This document shows positions 27,134 through 35,923 of a stretch of 64,000 bases of DNA, one piece after another. The position numbers were made by a program, and so were the translations under genes. How positions within the stretch are numbered: position 1 is the stretch's first letter; each line of letters opens with the position of its first letter. Below the pieces are notes generated by a model that saw only the letters and a list, made by a program, of their open reading frames with translations, made no database searches and had not been told where the DNA came from. This DNA is from Bradyrhizobium sp. ORS 375 (GTDB lineage: Bacteria; Pseudomonadota; Alphaproteobacteria; Rhizobiales; Xanthobacteraceae): the NCBI RefSeq assembly GCF_000239775.1, contig NZ_CAFI01000494.1, positions 46,304 through 110,303 of the forward strand, read 5' to 3'.

Positions 27134-27356
27134 CCGGCCCATTGTGTTCCACAGTCTCCTTCCCGAACGCAGTGCTCCACTAACCTTGTGATCCAATCTG
27201 CCGCCGGCCTGCTGCGCCGGTTGCTGCAACCATCGGCCCTCTCGATCCATCCTTTTGCACGCCAAGGCCGCCGCCAGCCCTACGCCGAACGCGCGCTTCT
27301 GTGCTCTCCACTCCGTTTGCGATCCTATCGGCCGCAACGCAAACGTGGAAACTGGT

Positions 27357-27722
27357 ATGGGCGGCAAAACCGGTAAGACCCCCGTCGAGGCAACTGGATC
27401 GACGAGCCCCGATCAAAGCGCGACCGCCGCCAAGCGGCCGCGCAAGAACCGTGGCGTTCCCCCGCCAGCCCGATTCGACATCGACGTCTTACCGGGGAGC
27501 TCGAACCTGACCGCGCTCGAGGCGGCGGCGGTCATTCGGCGGACCCCAGGCGCTCTGGAACAGTGGCGGCGCAATCCGGATCATCCTCTCAAATGGCGTT
27601 ACGTCGACGGCCGCCCGCTTTATCGGGTCGATGCGGTGCGCGAGTATCTATCTGGCCGCACAGAGGCTACACACCCCCAGCCGCAAAATGCTCGCGAAGA
27701 CGGCCGAGCAGCTCAGCCTTGA
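27357..27722 (+). CDS. Excisionase-like helix-turn-helix protein
   Basis: A 121-residue protein. A Pro/Arg-rich N-terminus is followed by a MerR/excisionase-type winged helix: LTALEAAAVIRRTPGALEQW, then PLKWRYVDGRPLYRVDAVRE. Proteins of this type direct integrases towards excision or regulate element genes. It reads towards the integrase, and the last 56 bases overlap the integrase 3' end on the opposite strand. The chosen ATG has only a weak ribosome site; the open frame extends 34 codons upstream into sequence without protein character. Confidence 0.65.
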   Translation: MGGKTGKTPVEATGSTSPDQSATAAKRPRKNRGVPPPARFDIDVLPGSSNLTALEAAAVIRRTPGALEQWRRNPDHPLKWRYVDGRPLYRVDAVREYLSGRTEATHPQPQNAREDGRAAQP

Positions 27723-28998
27723 TGGGATCGAGCGGATTCGTCCTCTGCAGACGCACGACCTTGCCGGCACGCTCCGCGCCCACCAGTTCCGCGATGTAGT
27801 CGTGAGCAGCCTCGAACGCCATCTTGCGGATGATCCACTGCTCATCGTGATTGTACACTTGATCGATGCCGCCGGGCTTCTGTCCGACGCAGAGCCGCTG
27901 GATCTCGTTGTCGTAGCCGCAACGTGACATGATAGTGCGCAGGCTGCGCCGCAGATCATGCATGGTGAATTTATCCACCTCGGCTTCCTTGATGAGGCGC
28001 TTCACCATCTTGGTGAAGCCCGACATCTGGCCGCCCGTCTTCGGCGAGGGAAAGACGTAGTCCGAGGTTGCTCGCTGGAAATGCCTGGCGGCCGCCAGCA
28101 CGTCGTCGACGAGATGAGTGCGCGGCACGTCGTGGTGCAGACCCATCTTCGTCCACGCGCCATCGAAGGTGATGCGATCCTGCATGACGTGCCGTTTCCA
28201 CTCGATCATCGTGGGCTCGCTGCGACGCGCGCCTCCGAGAAGGCACATGCGCGTCAGGAGTCCAAAGGTCCCGAGCTTGCCGCATGCTTGCCAGACCTTG
28301 ACGATCTCGGCATCGGTCAGAGCCCGCCCCTTCATGCGCCGCCCGACCCGCTGCGCCCGCGTCTCCTTCGGCGCGCGATAGCCGGCCAGCACATTGTGCT
28401 CGACATACCCTTCGCCGACGCACCATTCGAGGAAGGTGTGCACGTGCTTACGGAAATCCTTCGCGGCCCCACGCTTCCCCGTCTTAGCGATCTTGTCGAC
28501 AGCCGCCATGATGTTCCGGCGCGTGAGATCCGCGGCGCTGCCCTCGACATGATCCTTGAGCCCACGCCTCAATGCGGACATTGCAGGCCTCCAATTGACG
28601 ACCTGCCGCCCGGTCAACGATGTCTCGTATGGCCCGTCTTCAACGATCAGGTTTGCCAGAGTGGTCCGCTGCTTCTCAGCCGCCTGCAGCCGCCTCGCCT
28701 CTCGCTTATCGTCGTTCGGGTCGAGGCCGCGGATCACTTCGCCCGCGGCGATCGTCGCCGCCTTGCGCGCGGCCTTCTCATTGAACTTGGGCCACGGGCC
28801 GAGCGTCTTGCGCTGCGTCCCCCTCTCACCCGGCTTGGTGAAAAGATACACCCAGGTTCGGGCGCCGGTGGCGCGCATACGCAGGGCAAGACCGGGCAGC
28901 TTATCGTCGTGGAGATAATGCTGCGCCTTGCCCGGCGGCAACGAGGCGGTGCGAATGAGAGCATCCGTGAGTGTCAGCTGGCTCGCTGCTTTCGCCAT
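27667..28998 (-). CDS. P4-type tyrosine recombinase (integrase)
   Basis: A 443-residue integrase. The N-terminal DUF4102-type DNA-binding domain (HDDKLPGLALRMRATGARTW) is followed by an SAM-like core-binding region (KDFRKHVHTFLEWCVGEGYV). The catalytic domain has the first Arg in LLGGARRSEP, the second box HDLRRSLRT, and the nucleophile Tyr in DQVYNHDEQ. Integrases of this class insert elements into the 3' ends of tRNA genes. Its start lies about 260 bases from the tRNA-Val fragment, the expected attachment site. AGGA sits ten bases before the chosen ATG; another ATG lies six codons upstream. Confidence 0.9.
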   Translation of the reverse strand: MAKAASQLTLTDALIRTASLPPGKAQHYLHDDKLPGLALRMRATGARTWVYLFTKPGERGTQRKTLGPWPKFNEKAARKAATIAAGEVIRGLDPNDDKREARRLQAAEKQRTTLANLIVEDGPYETSLTGRQVVNWRPAMSALRRGLKDHVEGSAADLTRRNIMAAVDKIAKTGKRGAAKDFRKHVHTFLEWCVGEGYVEHNVLAGYRAPKETRAQRVGRRMKGRALTDAEIVKVWQACGKLGTFGLLTRMCLLGGARRSEPTMIEWKRHVMQDRITFDGAWTKMGLHHDVPRTHLVDDVLAAARHFQRATSDYVFPSPKTGGQMSGFTKMVKRLIKEAEVDKFTMHDLRRSLRTIMSRCGYDNEIQRLCVGQKPGGIDQVYNHDEQWIIRKMAFEAAHDYIAELVGAERAGKVVRLQRTNPLDPIKAELLGRLREHFAAGGV

Positions 28999-29255
28999 CA
29001 ACCCGGTCCTTTCCATGTCCCGCGTGTGCCCCGCGACGAGGCCGAAACAGCCCGAGAACAAACCGGGTCTGAAACTCTCCCTCTTTTGTGTGCCCCCGGG
29101 GAAAATCCGTCGGGGGCACAACAGGGGCACACAAAATGCAGTAAGGCGCGCTATGGCCTGCCGTGGTCAAAACAGACACAAGCCATTGCTATTACGTACA
29201 TTTTCTAGATTTCGAGTGTGGCGGGATTAGGCTGGCCGTGGTCTAGGGATTGTGG

Positions 29256-29300
29256 TTCACACGGGAGAGGTCCAAGGTTCGATCCCTTGTGCGCCCACCA
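29256..29300 (+). other. 3' fragment of a tRNA-Val(CAC) gene, probable right attachment site
   Basis: The 45 bases run from the anticodon loop (TTCACAC) through the 3' anticodon strand GGGAG, T-arm CAAGG-TTCGATC-CCTTG, acceptor strand TGCGCCC, discriminator A and CCA. The bases to the left provide neither the matching 5' anticodon strand nor a D-arm or 5' acceptor, so this is not an intact tRNA. A 45-base 3' segment of tRNA-Val is the known duplicated target of Bradyrhizobium symbiosis-type islands. Element DNA should lie to the left, with chromosome to the right. Confidence 0.7.
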
Positions 29301-29480
29301 TCCGGTCCTCAGCTCATCGACATTCACAACCCCTTCCGATCATGCTGTCGGGCGTCATCGCGCTTCAAGCAAGCGAGAGATATCATCCGAGCATGACGCC
29401 ACTCCGCACAGCTGATCGCCGCGGCGCCGTGACCGACCGATGTCTCGAACTCGTTCGCGACCTGCAGCCGGTGCCTGCCA

Positions 29481-30032
29481 ATGCTGCAAACGATCTTCGA
29501 TAGGCTCTGCGGCCAAGAGGCGCTCGCGTTCGAGAGCGAGTTCAGCATCGATGAGTCTGTGCGGCGACTGTCGTCCTCCCGGGTCGAGCCCGACCTGCTT
29601 GGCCTCGCTCCCCTGGCCGCAATGAAGCTGGTGGCGGTCGTCGGGCGGGTGACGGAGGATCACGTCTCGCTCCGGTGCGAGCGGCTCTTCATCTTCAATG
29701 GCTTGAGGTCCGTCTTCGTCGGTCGCTTTCAGACGTTCGACGGTCGCGTCATCCTGATCGGACAATTCGTGGGGGTGGACGGGCATGCTGGCCCGATCGT
29801 CGGCGCCGGGCTGGCGATGGGTCTTCTCATGATCGTCGGTCCGCTGCTCGAATTGCTTGGCGGCTCCCATGATCCCATGCTCTGGCTGATGCCTTTGTTG
29901 GGCTGGCTTCCGCCGCTGTTCACGATCGGCATTGTCCGGCTTGGGCGCTGGCTCTCGTCCAGCGACGAGAAGCGGATCATCGGTGCGATCAAGCATGCCC
30001 TGCTCAAGCCGCAGCGCACGGGCGTTGCCTGA
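29481..30032 (+). CDS. Hypothetical membrane protein, 183 residues
   Basis: The N-terminal 85 residues are soluble (MLQTIFDRLCGQEALAFESE). Two hydrophobic segments follow (GPIVGAGLAMGLLMIVGPLL and MLWLMPLLGWLPPLFTIGIV) and then a short basic C-terminus. No family is recognised. It is the first gene on the chromosomal side of the tRNA-Val fragment. There is no strong ribosome site at the ATG, so the start is approximate. Confidence 0.6.
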   Translation: MLQTIFDRLCGQEALAFESEFSIDESVRRLSSSRVEPDLLGLAPLAAMKLVAVVGRVTEDHVSLRCERLFIFNGLRSVFVGRFQTFDGRVILIGQFVGVDGHAGPIVGAGLAMGLLMIVGPLLELLGGSHDPMLWLMPLLGWLPPLFTIGIVRLGRWLSSSDEKRIIGAIKHALLKPQRTGVA

Positions 30033-30110
30033 TCGAACTGCGCATCAAGACATCGAGCGCGGACTGCTGGCGGCGCGCCCCGTCAGTCCGGCCGTCCTGC
30101 AGAGAAGCAG

Positions 30111-31025
30111 CTACACAATCAATCGATCGAAATCCGAAGCAATGCGGGTGGCCCGAAAAACCGCCTTCGCCTCCGCGAGGATCTCGTCATCTGCATAGCG
30201 GCCGGAGATGTGGTTCAGCACGAGCTGGCCGACATTGCTGGACGCCGCCAGCGCTGCAGCCTCTGCCGCCGTCAGGTGACCGTAGTCACGGGCCATGGCG
30301 GTGTCGCGCTGGAGAAACGTCGCCTCGATCACCAGCAGATCGGCATCGCGAACATGCTCCTGCAGGCCGGCGGTGGTCTCGGTGTCACCGACAATGACGA
30401 GCTTCTTCCCTCCGCGCAGAGGGCCGAGGACGTCGTCGGGCTTGATGATGCGGCCGTCGTCGAGCGTGACGGATTGCCCCTCCGCCAGCGTCTTTCGCAA
30501 CGGACCATCCGGCACCGCGAGGTCTGCGAGACGCTCCGGCAGCAGATGGCGGCGAGCTGGGCTGACGAATGCGAAGCCGAAGCTGTCGGTGTCGCGATGC
30601 CGGACGGGAAAACAGTTGATCGTGAACGCACCGGCGTCGAGGACCTTCCCGCGCGCGAGCGGAACGAGCTGAAGCGGGATCGGCGCGCGGCCCTCGCCCC
30701 ACAACCCTGCGAGCATGCGAATAACGACATCGAGCGTGCCCGGGCTGCCGTGGACGCTCATGATGTCGGCGCTCCTGCGCAGCCGCAGGGTGGAGAACAG
30801 TCCGGGAATGCCGAGGATATGGTCGAAATGGCCGTGGGTCAGTAGGATGCGGTCGAGCCGGCGGAAGCCCGCGCCGCTCGTGAGCAGCTGGCGCTGAATG
30901 CCCTCGCCGCAATAGATCAGAATTCGCTGGCCGCCTGCCTGGACCAGCAGCCCCGGATGATTGCGGCCCTGCGACGGAACGCTCGCCGAGGTTCCGAGGA
31001 ATATCAGCTCGAACATCGGCGCCAT
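30111..31025 (-). CDS. rnz: Ribonuclease Z-like metallo-beta-lactamase fold hydrolase
   Basis: A 304-residue protein. It starts with FELIFLGTSASVPSQGRNHP, the typical RNase Z opening, then the metal motif LTHGHFDHILGIPGL, VRHRDTDSFGF, VIVGDTETT, and a distal LNHIS region. RNase Z cleaves the 3' trailer of tRNA precursors; related ElaC-type enzymes have broader phosphodiesterase activity. Length fits the short form. The ATG chosen gives MAPMFELIF; another Met lies three codons on. It is divergent from dinB. Confidence 0.75.
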   Translation of the reverse strand: MAPMFELIFLGTSASVPSQGRNHPGLLVQAGGQRILIYCGEGIQRQLLTSGAGFRRLDRILLTHGHFDHILGIPGLFSTLRLRRSADIMSVHGSPGTLDVVIRMLAGLWGEGRAPIPLQLVPLARGKVLDAGAFTINCFPVRHRDTDSFGFAFVSPARRHLLPERLADLAVPDGPLRKTLAEGQSVTLDDGRIIKPDDVLGPLRGGKKLVIVGDTETTAGLQEHVRDADLLVIEATFLQRDTAMARDYGHLTAAEAAALAASSNVGQLVLNHISGRYADDEILAEAKAVFRATRIASDFDRLIV

Positions 31026-31367
31026 GTCACTTCGGCCGGCCGCAGACGCATCAGCGATTCTGCCCCTGACGCCTGCGCCAGCTTTCTCATCTGGATCAAT
31101 TCGACGCTCCTCTTCTCCACTTGGCAACCTCATCGCCCGGCCTCACGCCACGACGCGACCAGCCTGCCCCAAACCGCTCACTGGGGGTATGGATCCCGGC
31201 TCAAGGCCGGGACGACGCCGGAGTTTGGAGCTGACGTACCGGCACGGGGGGACAAACGCCCGGGTCAAACGGACGTTCGTCCCAGGCGACGCATGTTCGA
31301 AAGACCGGTCGAGCGCCAGCCGTTCCTGCTGACAGACTTTGGCGCCAAGCTCTGATAGATCTCGGCC
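31026..31367. other. Intergenic region between RNase Z-like gene and dinB
   Basis: About 340 bases with divergent promoters expected. It contains a small palindrome CCCGGC-TCAAG-GCCGGG (31195-31211) of the kind dispersed in Bradyrhizobium. No gene seen. Confidence 0.45.
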
Positions 31368-32474
31368 ATGCCAAGCTCCGGTCCAGACCCGGATGCCGCG
31401 CCGACGGTCATCCGCAAGATCATCCACATCGACATGGATGCATTCTATGCGTCGGTCGAGCAGCGGGACAATCCCGAGCTGCGCGGCAAGCCCGTGGCCG
31501 TCGGCGGCTCGCGCGAGCGCGGCGTCGTGGCGGCCGCGAGCTATGAGGCGCGCAAGTTTGGCGTGCGCTCGGCGATGCCGTCGGTAACCGCCAAGCGGCT
31601 GTGCCCGGACCTGATCTTCGTCAAGCCGCGCTTCGAGGTCTACAAGGCGATCAGCCAGCAGATCCGCGCGATCTTCGCCGAGCACACGCCGGTGATCGAG
31701 CCGCTGTCGCTCGACGAGGCCTATCTCGACGTCACCGACAATCTGCAGGGCATTCCGCTGGCCCGCGACATCGCACTGCAGATCCGCGCCAGGATCAAGG
31801 CCGAGACCGGCCTCAATGCCTCGGCGGGCATCTCCTACAACAAGTTTCTGGCAAAGCTCGCCTCCGATCATCGCAAGCCGAACGGCCAATACGTGATCTC
31901 GCCGGAGATGGGAGCGGCCTTCGTCGAGGGGCTGCCGGTCGGCAAGTTTCACGGCATCGGCCCGGCCACCGCCGCCAAGTTCAATGCGCTCGGAATTCAC
32001 ACCGGCCTCGACATCCGCAATCAGAGCCTGCCGTTCCTGCAGCAGCATTTCGGCAAGGCCGGCAGCTATTACTACTGGATCTCGCGCGGCATCGATCATC
32101 GCCCCGTCCGAGCCAATCGCATCCGCAAATCCATCGGCGCGGAAAACACGTTTGCAGCGGATCTGACCGAGTTCGAGCCGATGGCGGCCGAGCTGCAGCC
32201 GCTGATCGACAAGGTGTGGCGGCACTGCGAAGCGACCGGCAACAGGGGCCGGACGGTCACGCTGAAAGTCAAGTTCGCCGATTTCGAGATCATCACGCGC
32301 AGCAGGTCGGTCGTCACGGTGGTTGCGACCCGCGCCGAGCTGGAACGCCTGTCGCTGGCGCTGCTTCAGGCCGAGCTGCCGTTACCCAAGCCGGTGCGGC
32401 TCCTCGGCGTCTCTCTGTCATCGCTGCAGGAGGCCGAGGCCGGCGTTGAGACGCAGCTGGCCATGCCGATCTGA
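31368..32474 (+). CDS. dinB: DNA polymerase IV
   Basis: A 368-residue Y-family polymerase for translesion synthesis. The catalytic carboxylates sit in IIHIDMDAFYASVEQRD and LSLDEAYLDVT. The fingers motif is VAAASYEARKFGVRSAMP, the thumb helix-hairpin-helix is in GIGPATAAKFNALGI, and the little-finger domain occupies the C-terminal third. A short Pro-rich N-terminal extension of about 15 residues precedes the conserved part. It has no C-terminal beta-clamp box that I can clearly identify; the end reads ETQLAMPI, which may be a degenerate form. Confidence 0.95.
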   Translation: MPSSGPDPDAAPTVIRKIIHIDMDAFYASVEQRDNPELRGKPVAVGGSRERGVVAAASYEARKFGVRSAMPSVTAKRLCPDLIFVKPRFEVYKAISQQIRAIFAEHTPVIEPLSLDEAYLDVTDNLQGIPLARDIALQIRARIKAETGLNASAGISYNKFLAKLASDHRKPNGQYVISPEMGAAFVEGLPVGKFHGIGPATAAKFNALGIHTGLDIRNQSLPFLQQHFGKAGSYYYWISRGIDHRPVRANRIRKSIGAENTFAADLTEFEPMAAELQPLIDKVWRHCEATGNRGRTVTLKVKFADFEIITRSRSVVTVVATRAELERLSLALLQAELPLPKPVRLLGVSLSSLQEAEAGVETQLAMPI

Positions 32475-32776
32475 GCCGCGATCGCCTGTGCTAACCATCG
32501 CGGCTGTTCAGCCTCGCCGATAAAGACTCTTTGCCCGGCGAACTGCGTTCTGCCCGCTCTGCACCTCGTCCCCGACACCGAAAGTGTCGCTAAGCCCACG
32601 AACCTGCTTGCAAATCCTCGCCGACCGCCGCTCCCTCGGCCTACTACCTTCCGCCTATGAGAGTCCGGCTGAGCTGATGCTGTAATCGCTGCCGATGGTT
32701 GCAGCGCGACTGCACATCTGGGGCTTGGCGCGCAGGCGCCACACGACCACAACAAAGACACATGCGGAGGGAACTG
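32475..32776. other. Intergenic region upstream of the PQQ dehydrogenase
   Basis: About 300 bases that should hold the promoter of the alcohol dehydrogenase operon. I see no clear -35/-10 or sigma-54 pair. The ribosome site GGAGG just before the dehydrogenase ATG is strong. Confidence 0.45.
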
Positions 32777-34492
32777 ATGAATTTCACGAGCAGGAGATTC
32801 TTGGCTGGCATCTCGACGGTTGCCTTCCTAGTTGCCGGCACGCTTGGCGTCCGCGCCAACGACTCGGCGCTGAAGGCCGCCGCCGAGCCCGGCGCCTGGG
32901 CCATGGCGGGCCACGATTACGGCAACACCCGGTTCAGCCCGCTGAAGGAGATCAACACCGAGAACGCCGGCAAGCTGTCGCTGGTCTACTCGTTCTCGCT
33001 GGCCTCGCTGCGCTCGAACGAGGCCTCGCCGATCGTGATCGGGAACACGCTCTACGTCTCGACCTCATGGGGACCGAAATACGTCTATGCGCTGGATGCC
33101 GCGACCGGCGCGCGCAAATGGACCTACGAGCCGGAGATTCCGGACGACACGCTGCAATATGCCTGCTGCGACGTGAACAGCCGCGGCATCGCCTATGCCG
33201 ACGGCAAGCTGTTCGTCGGCCGCCTCGACGGCAAGCTCACCGCGCTCGATGCCGCCACGGGCAAGGAGCTGTGGACCTCGAAAGTGGTGGACTACAAGCA
33301 GGGCTCGGTGATCACCTCGCCGCCGCTGGTCGTCCGCGACAAGGTCATCACCGGCTTCGGCGGCGGCGAGTACGGCGTGCGCGGCTCGCTGCAGGCCTAT
33401 GACATCAACTCCGGCAAGATGGTGTGGCAGACCTACACCGTGCCGGCGCCCGGCGAACCCGGCAGCGAGACCTGGAAGGGCGACACCGGCCTGCATGGCG
33501 GCGGCGCGGCGTGGCTGGTCGGCTCTTATGATCCGAAGAGTGACACGGTCTATTGGGGCACCAGCAATCCCGGTCCCTGGAACACCGCCGTGCGCTCGAC
33601 CGGCAACGGCGATTTCGGCAAGCTGACGAACCTCTACACCGCCTCGACGCTGGCGCTCGATCCGAACACCGGCAAGATCAAGTGGCACATCCAGACCACC
33701 CCCGCCGACGCGTGGGACTATGACGGCGTCAACGAAGCCGTGCTCGCCGACCTCAATGTCGGCGGCACAGCCGTGCCGACCCTGATGAAGGCCGACCGCA
33801 ACGGCTTCTTCTTCGTCGCCAACCGCGAGACCGGCAAGGTGATCTCCGCCGAGAAGTACGTCTTCGCCAACTGGGCGCAGAAGTGGGACACCTCGACCCT
33901 GCGCGCGGTCGAGGATCCCGACAAGCGGCCGGGCCCGGGCCATCCGGTCAAGGACGTCTGTCCGAACCTGATCGGCGGCAAGAACTGGCAACCGATGTCG
34001 TACAATCCAGGGACCGGGCTGGTCTACATTCCCGCCAACAACGTCTGCATGGACTGGTCGGTCAGCGACGTCTCCTACAAGCGCGGCGTGTTCTATCTCG
34101 GCGCCGAATTCCCCACCAAGGAAGGCCCGGGCGGCTTCCTCGGCGAGCTCATCGCCTGGGATCCGGTGAACAACAAGAAGGTCTGGTCGCTGCAGGAAGA
34201 CCTTCCCTTCAATGGCGGCACACTCACCACGGCGGGCGGACTGGTGTTCTCCGGCAATCTGCATGGCGATTTCCGCGCCATCGACGCCAAGACCGGCAAG
34301 ATCCTGTGGAAGAAGAATCTCGGCTCGGGCATCGGCGCCGGTCCGGTGACCTACTCGGTCGACGGCAAACAGTATGTCGCCGTCGTCGTCGGGCGCACCG
34401 CCTCGATCCCGGCCTTCCTGGGCGAGATCGGCAAGAAGATGACGAATGCGGCCCCCGAAGGCGGCGCGCTGTTCGTGTTCGCTGTCCAGTAG
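32777..34492 (+). CDS. Lanthanide-type PQQ-dependent alcohol dehydrogenase
   Basis: A 571-residue periplasmic quinoprotein of the methanol/ethanol family. A signal peptide covers residues 1-27 (cleavage near VRA-ND). The vicinal disulfide is YACCDV (C130-C131), the metal Glu lies in GGGEYGVRG, the metal Asn in WGTSNPGPWN, and the catalytic Asp 314 in WDYDG. The second Asp two residues later (316) is the diagnostic extra ligand of lanthanide enzymes such as XoxF and ExaF; calcium enzymes have Ala there. It oxidises primary alcohols and passes electrons to cytochrome c. GGAGG lies upstream of the ATG. The subfamily and best substrate cannot be fixed by eye. The gene is followed by the XoxJ-like cytochrome. 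Confidence 0.9.
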   Translation: MNFTSRRFLAGISTVAFLVAGTLGVRANDSALKAAAEPGAWAMAGHDYGNTRFSPLKEINTENAGKLSLVYSFSLASLRSNEASPIVIGNTLYVSTSWGPKYVYALDAATGARKWTYEPEIPDDTLQYACCDVNSRGIAYADGKLFVGRLDGKLTALDAATGKELWTSKVVDYKQGSVITSPPLVVRDKVITGFGGGEYGVRGSLQAYDINSGKMVWQTYTVPAPGEPGSETWKGDTGLHGGGAAWLVGSYDPKSDTVYWGTSNPGPWNTAVRSTGNGDFGKLTNLYTASTLALDPNTGKIKWHIQTTPADAWDYDGVNEAVLADLNVGGTAVPTLMKADRNGFFFVANRETGKVISAEKYVFANWAQKWDTSTLRAVEDPDKRPGPGHPVKDVCPNLIGGKNWQPMSYNPGTGLVYIPANNVCMDWSVSDVSYKRGVFYLGAEFPTKEGPGGFLGELIAWDPVNNKKVWSLQEDLPFNGGTLTTAGGLVFSGNLHGDFRAIDAKTGKILWKKNLGSGIGAGPVTYSVDGKQYVAVVVGRTASIPAFLGEIGKKMTNAAPEGGALFVFAVQ

Positions 34493-34644
34493 CCGCAGAC
34501 GGTGAGCGCGCGTGTCCGCGACAACGCGGCACACGCGACGCTCAGCCGATCTTCCGACGTGACGAGATGACGGCCCGGCACGGCCACGACGACCGTGCCG
34601 GACCAGACAAACAGATAACAAGATAATTTATGGAGGGATCGAGG

Positions 34645-35853
34645 ATGCGCCCGAACCGTGAGACCGGCTCGAAGTGGCGGGCCAGCGCCGAACTGTCAGC
34701 ACGTGCGACGATCCTGGTCGCATTGGCCGCGTCCACCCTGCTGACGTCGGCGGCGGCAGGATGGGCCAGCCAGCCGGACCCGCTGCGCCTGTGCGCGGAT
34801 CCGACCAATCTCCCGTTCTCGAGCGATAGTCCATCGCAGCCCGGATTCTACGTCGAGATCGGCCAAGCCCTTTCGCAGCAGATCGGCCGCCCGGTCACGT
34901 ACGACTGGTACAAATCCTATTTCGGCAAGCGGACCGTGCGCGTGACGCTGCTGGGCCGGCAGTGCGACGCGATGATCGGCCTGCCGTTGTCAGCTGATTT
35001 CATGGGGCCCGCCGTGATCTTCTCGAAGAAGATCCTGACCGAAGCCTATGTGCTCGTCAGCCGCCCCACGCTGACCTTGAGCGGCATCGACGACCTCCGC
35101 GGCAAGCGCGTCGCGGTTCAGTATCAGACGACGCCGCAAAATCTGCTGGCGGAGCGCGACGATATCGAGAAGGTCACGGTGCTCACGCCGGAGGAGGGTA
35201 TGGCCGCCCTCGCCCAGGACAAGGCCGACGTCGCCTTCGTGTGGGGGCCGGTCGCGGGCTGGCTCAACAAGACAGCCTACGAAGGCCGCTTCCGGGTTCA
35301 GCCCGTCGAAGGCGCTGGCCTGTCGTGGGATGCTGCGATCGGCTTCGCGCGAACCTCCACGCAGCTGCGCGACCAGATCGACGCGGCGTTGCCGCAGCTC
35401 GAACGCCGGATCGCAGAGCTCGCTGCCAAATACGGCCTTCCGAGCGACCCGCCGGTCAGGTTCGGCGCCGCGCCGTCTCCGATCCGGCTTGCCGCGCTCG
35501 GCAGTCCTGCGCAGTTCCTGCGTCAGCCGGCCGCCGCGACACCGGTGACCAGAATTGCGGACACCAGTGCGAGCGATCCGAAAGCCGAGGTGGTCGCGGC
35601 GGGCAAGGAGATCTTCAACGGCACCTGCGCGCATTGCCACGGGCCCGACGCCGTGCAGGCGGAGCGCCGGATCGATCTGCGGCGGCTGCAGACCCGCTAT
35701 GGCGAAGACATGCGCGACAAATACTGGACCACGGTGCACGAGGGTCGTCCGTCCAAGGGCATGCCCGCTTGGAAGGAGGTCTTTACCGACGACCAGTTCG
35801 AGAGCATCTATACGTTCCTGCAGACCGTGCAGTCGTCGGAAACGGCCAACTGA
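34645..35853 (+). CDS. XoxJ-like periplasmic binding protein fused to cytochrome c
   Basis: A 402-residue exported protein. A signal region of about 45 residues (LVALAASTLLTSAAAGWA) is followed by a solute-binding domain of the quinoprotein-associated type (LRLCADPTNLPFSSDSP, then GKRVAVQYQTTPQNLLAER, and VAFVWGPVAGW). After a Pro/Ala linker comes a class I cytochrome c domain with the heme site CAHCH near residue 328 and likely Met ligand in SKGMPAWKE. XoxJ assists dehydrogenase activation and XoxG is the electron acceptor. Here both roles appear in one polypeptide. The ATG 15 bases upstream was rejected because GGAGGG sits seven bases before the chosen one. Confidence 0.85.
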   Translation: MRPNRETGSKWRASAELSARATILVALAASTLLTSAAAGWASQPDPLRLCADPTNLPFSSDSPSQPGFYVEIGQALSQQIGRPVTYDWYKSYFGKRTVRVTLLGRQCDAMIGLPLSADFMGPAVIFSKKILTEAYVLVSRPTLTLSGIDDLRGKRVAVQYQTTPQNLLAERDDIEKVTVLTPEEGMAALAQDKADVAFVWGPVAGWLNKTAYEGRFRVQPVEGAGLSWDAAIGFARTSTQLRDQIDAALPQLERRIAELAAKYGLPSDPPVRFGAAPSPIRLAALGSPAQFLRQPAAATPVTRIADTSASDPKAEVVAAGKEIFNGTCAHCHGPDAVQAERRIDLRRLQTRYGEDMRDKYWTTVHEGRPSKGMPAWKEVFTDDQFESIYTFLQTVQSSETAN

Positions 35854-35923
35854 AGAAGCGCAGGCGGGCCGGCACGATCTGGCGGGTCAGCCGGAGCGTG
35901 CTGGTGACAATCGAGAGCCGGAC

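Larger units (their letters stand above)
1..29300. mobile_element. Putative genomic island, right-hand part
   Basis: The left 29.3 kb carries accessory genes: NRPS, regulator, P450, an integrative-element backbone, an antirestriction protein, an ABC-3C conflict system and an integrase. It ends at a 45-base 3' tRNA-Val fragment. To the right the genes become ordinary chromosomal ones (RNase Z-like, DinB, alcohol oxidation). By the usual rule for tRNA-integrating elements, a 3' tRNA fragment marks the distal end, so the intact tRNA-Val and left end should lie beyond the left edge of the window. A second tRNA fragment of different identity (tRNA-Arg) inside suggests nested or composite elements. 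The extent to the left is inferred, not seen. Confidence 0.5.

Noticed and set aside
29225-29300. Complete tRNA gene
   Set aside because: The 3' half is a clean tRNA-Val(CAC), but the preceding bases pair with neither the acceptor nor the anticodon 3' strand and contain no D-arm.
33065-34621. 518-codon minus-strand frame
   Set aside because: Antisense to the PQQ dehydrogenase, whose motifs and signal peptide are unambiguous on the plus strand.
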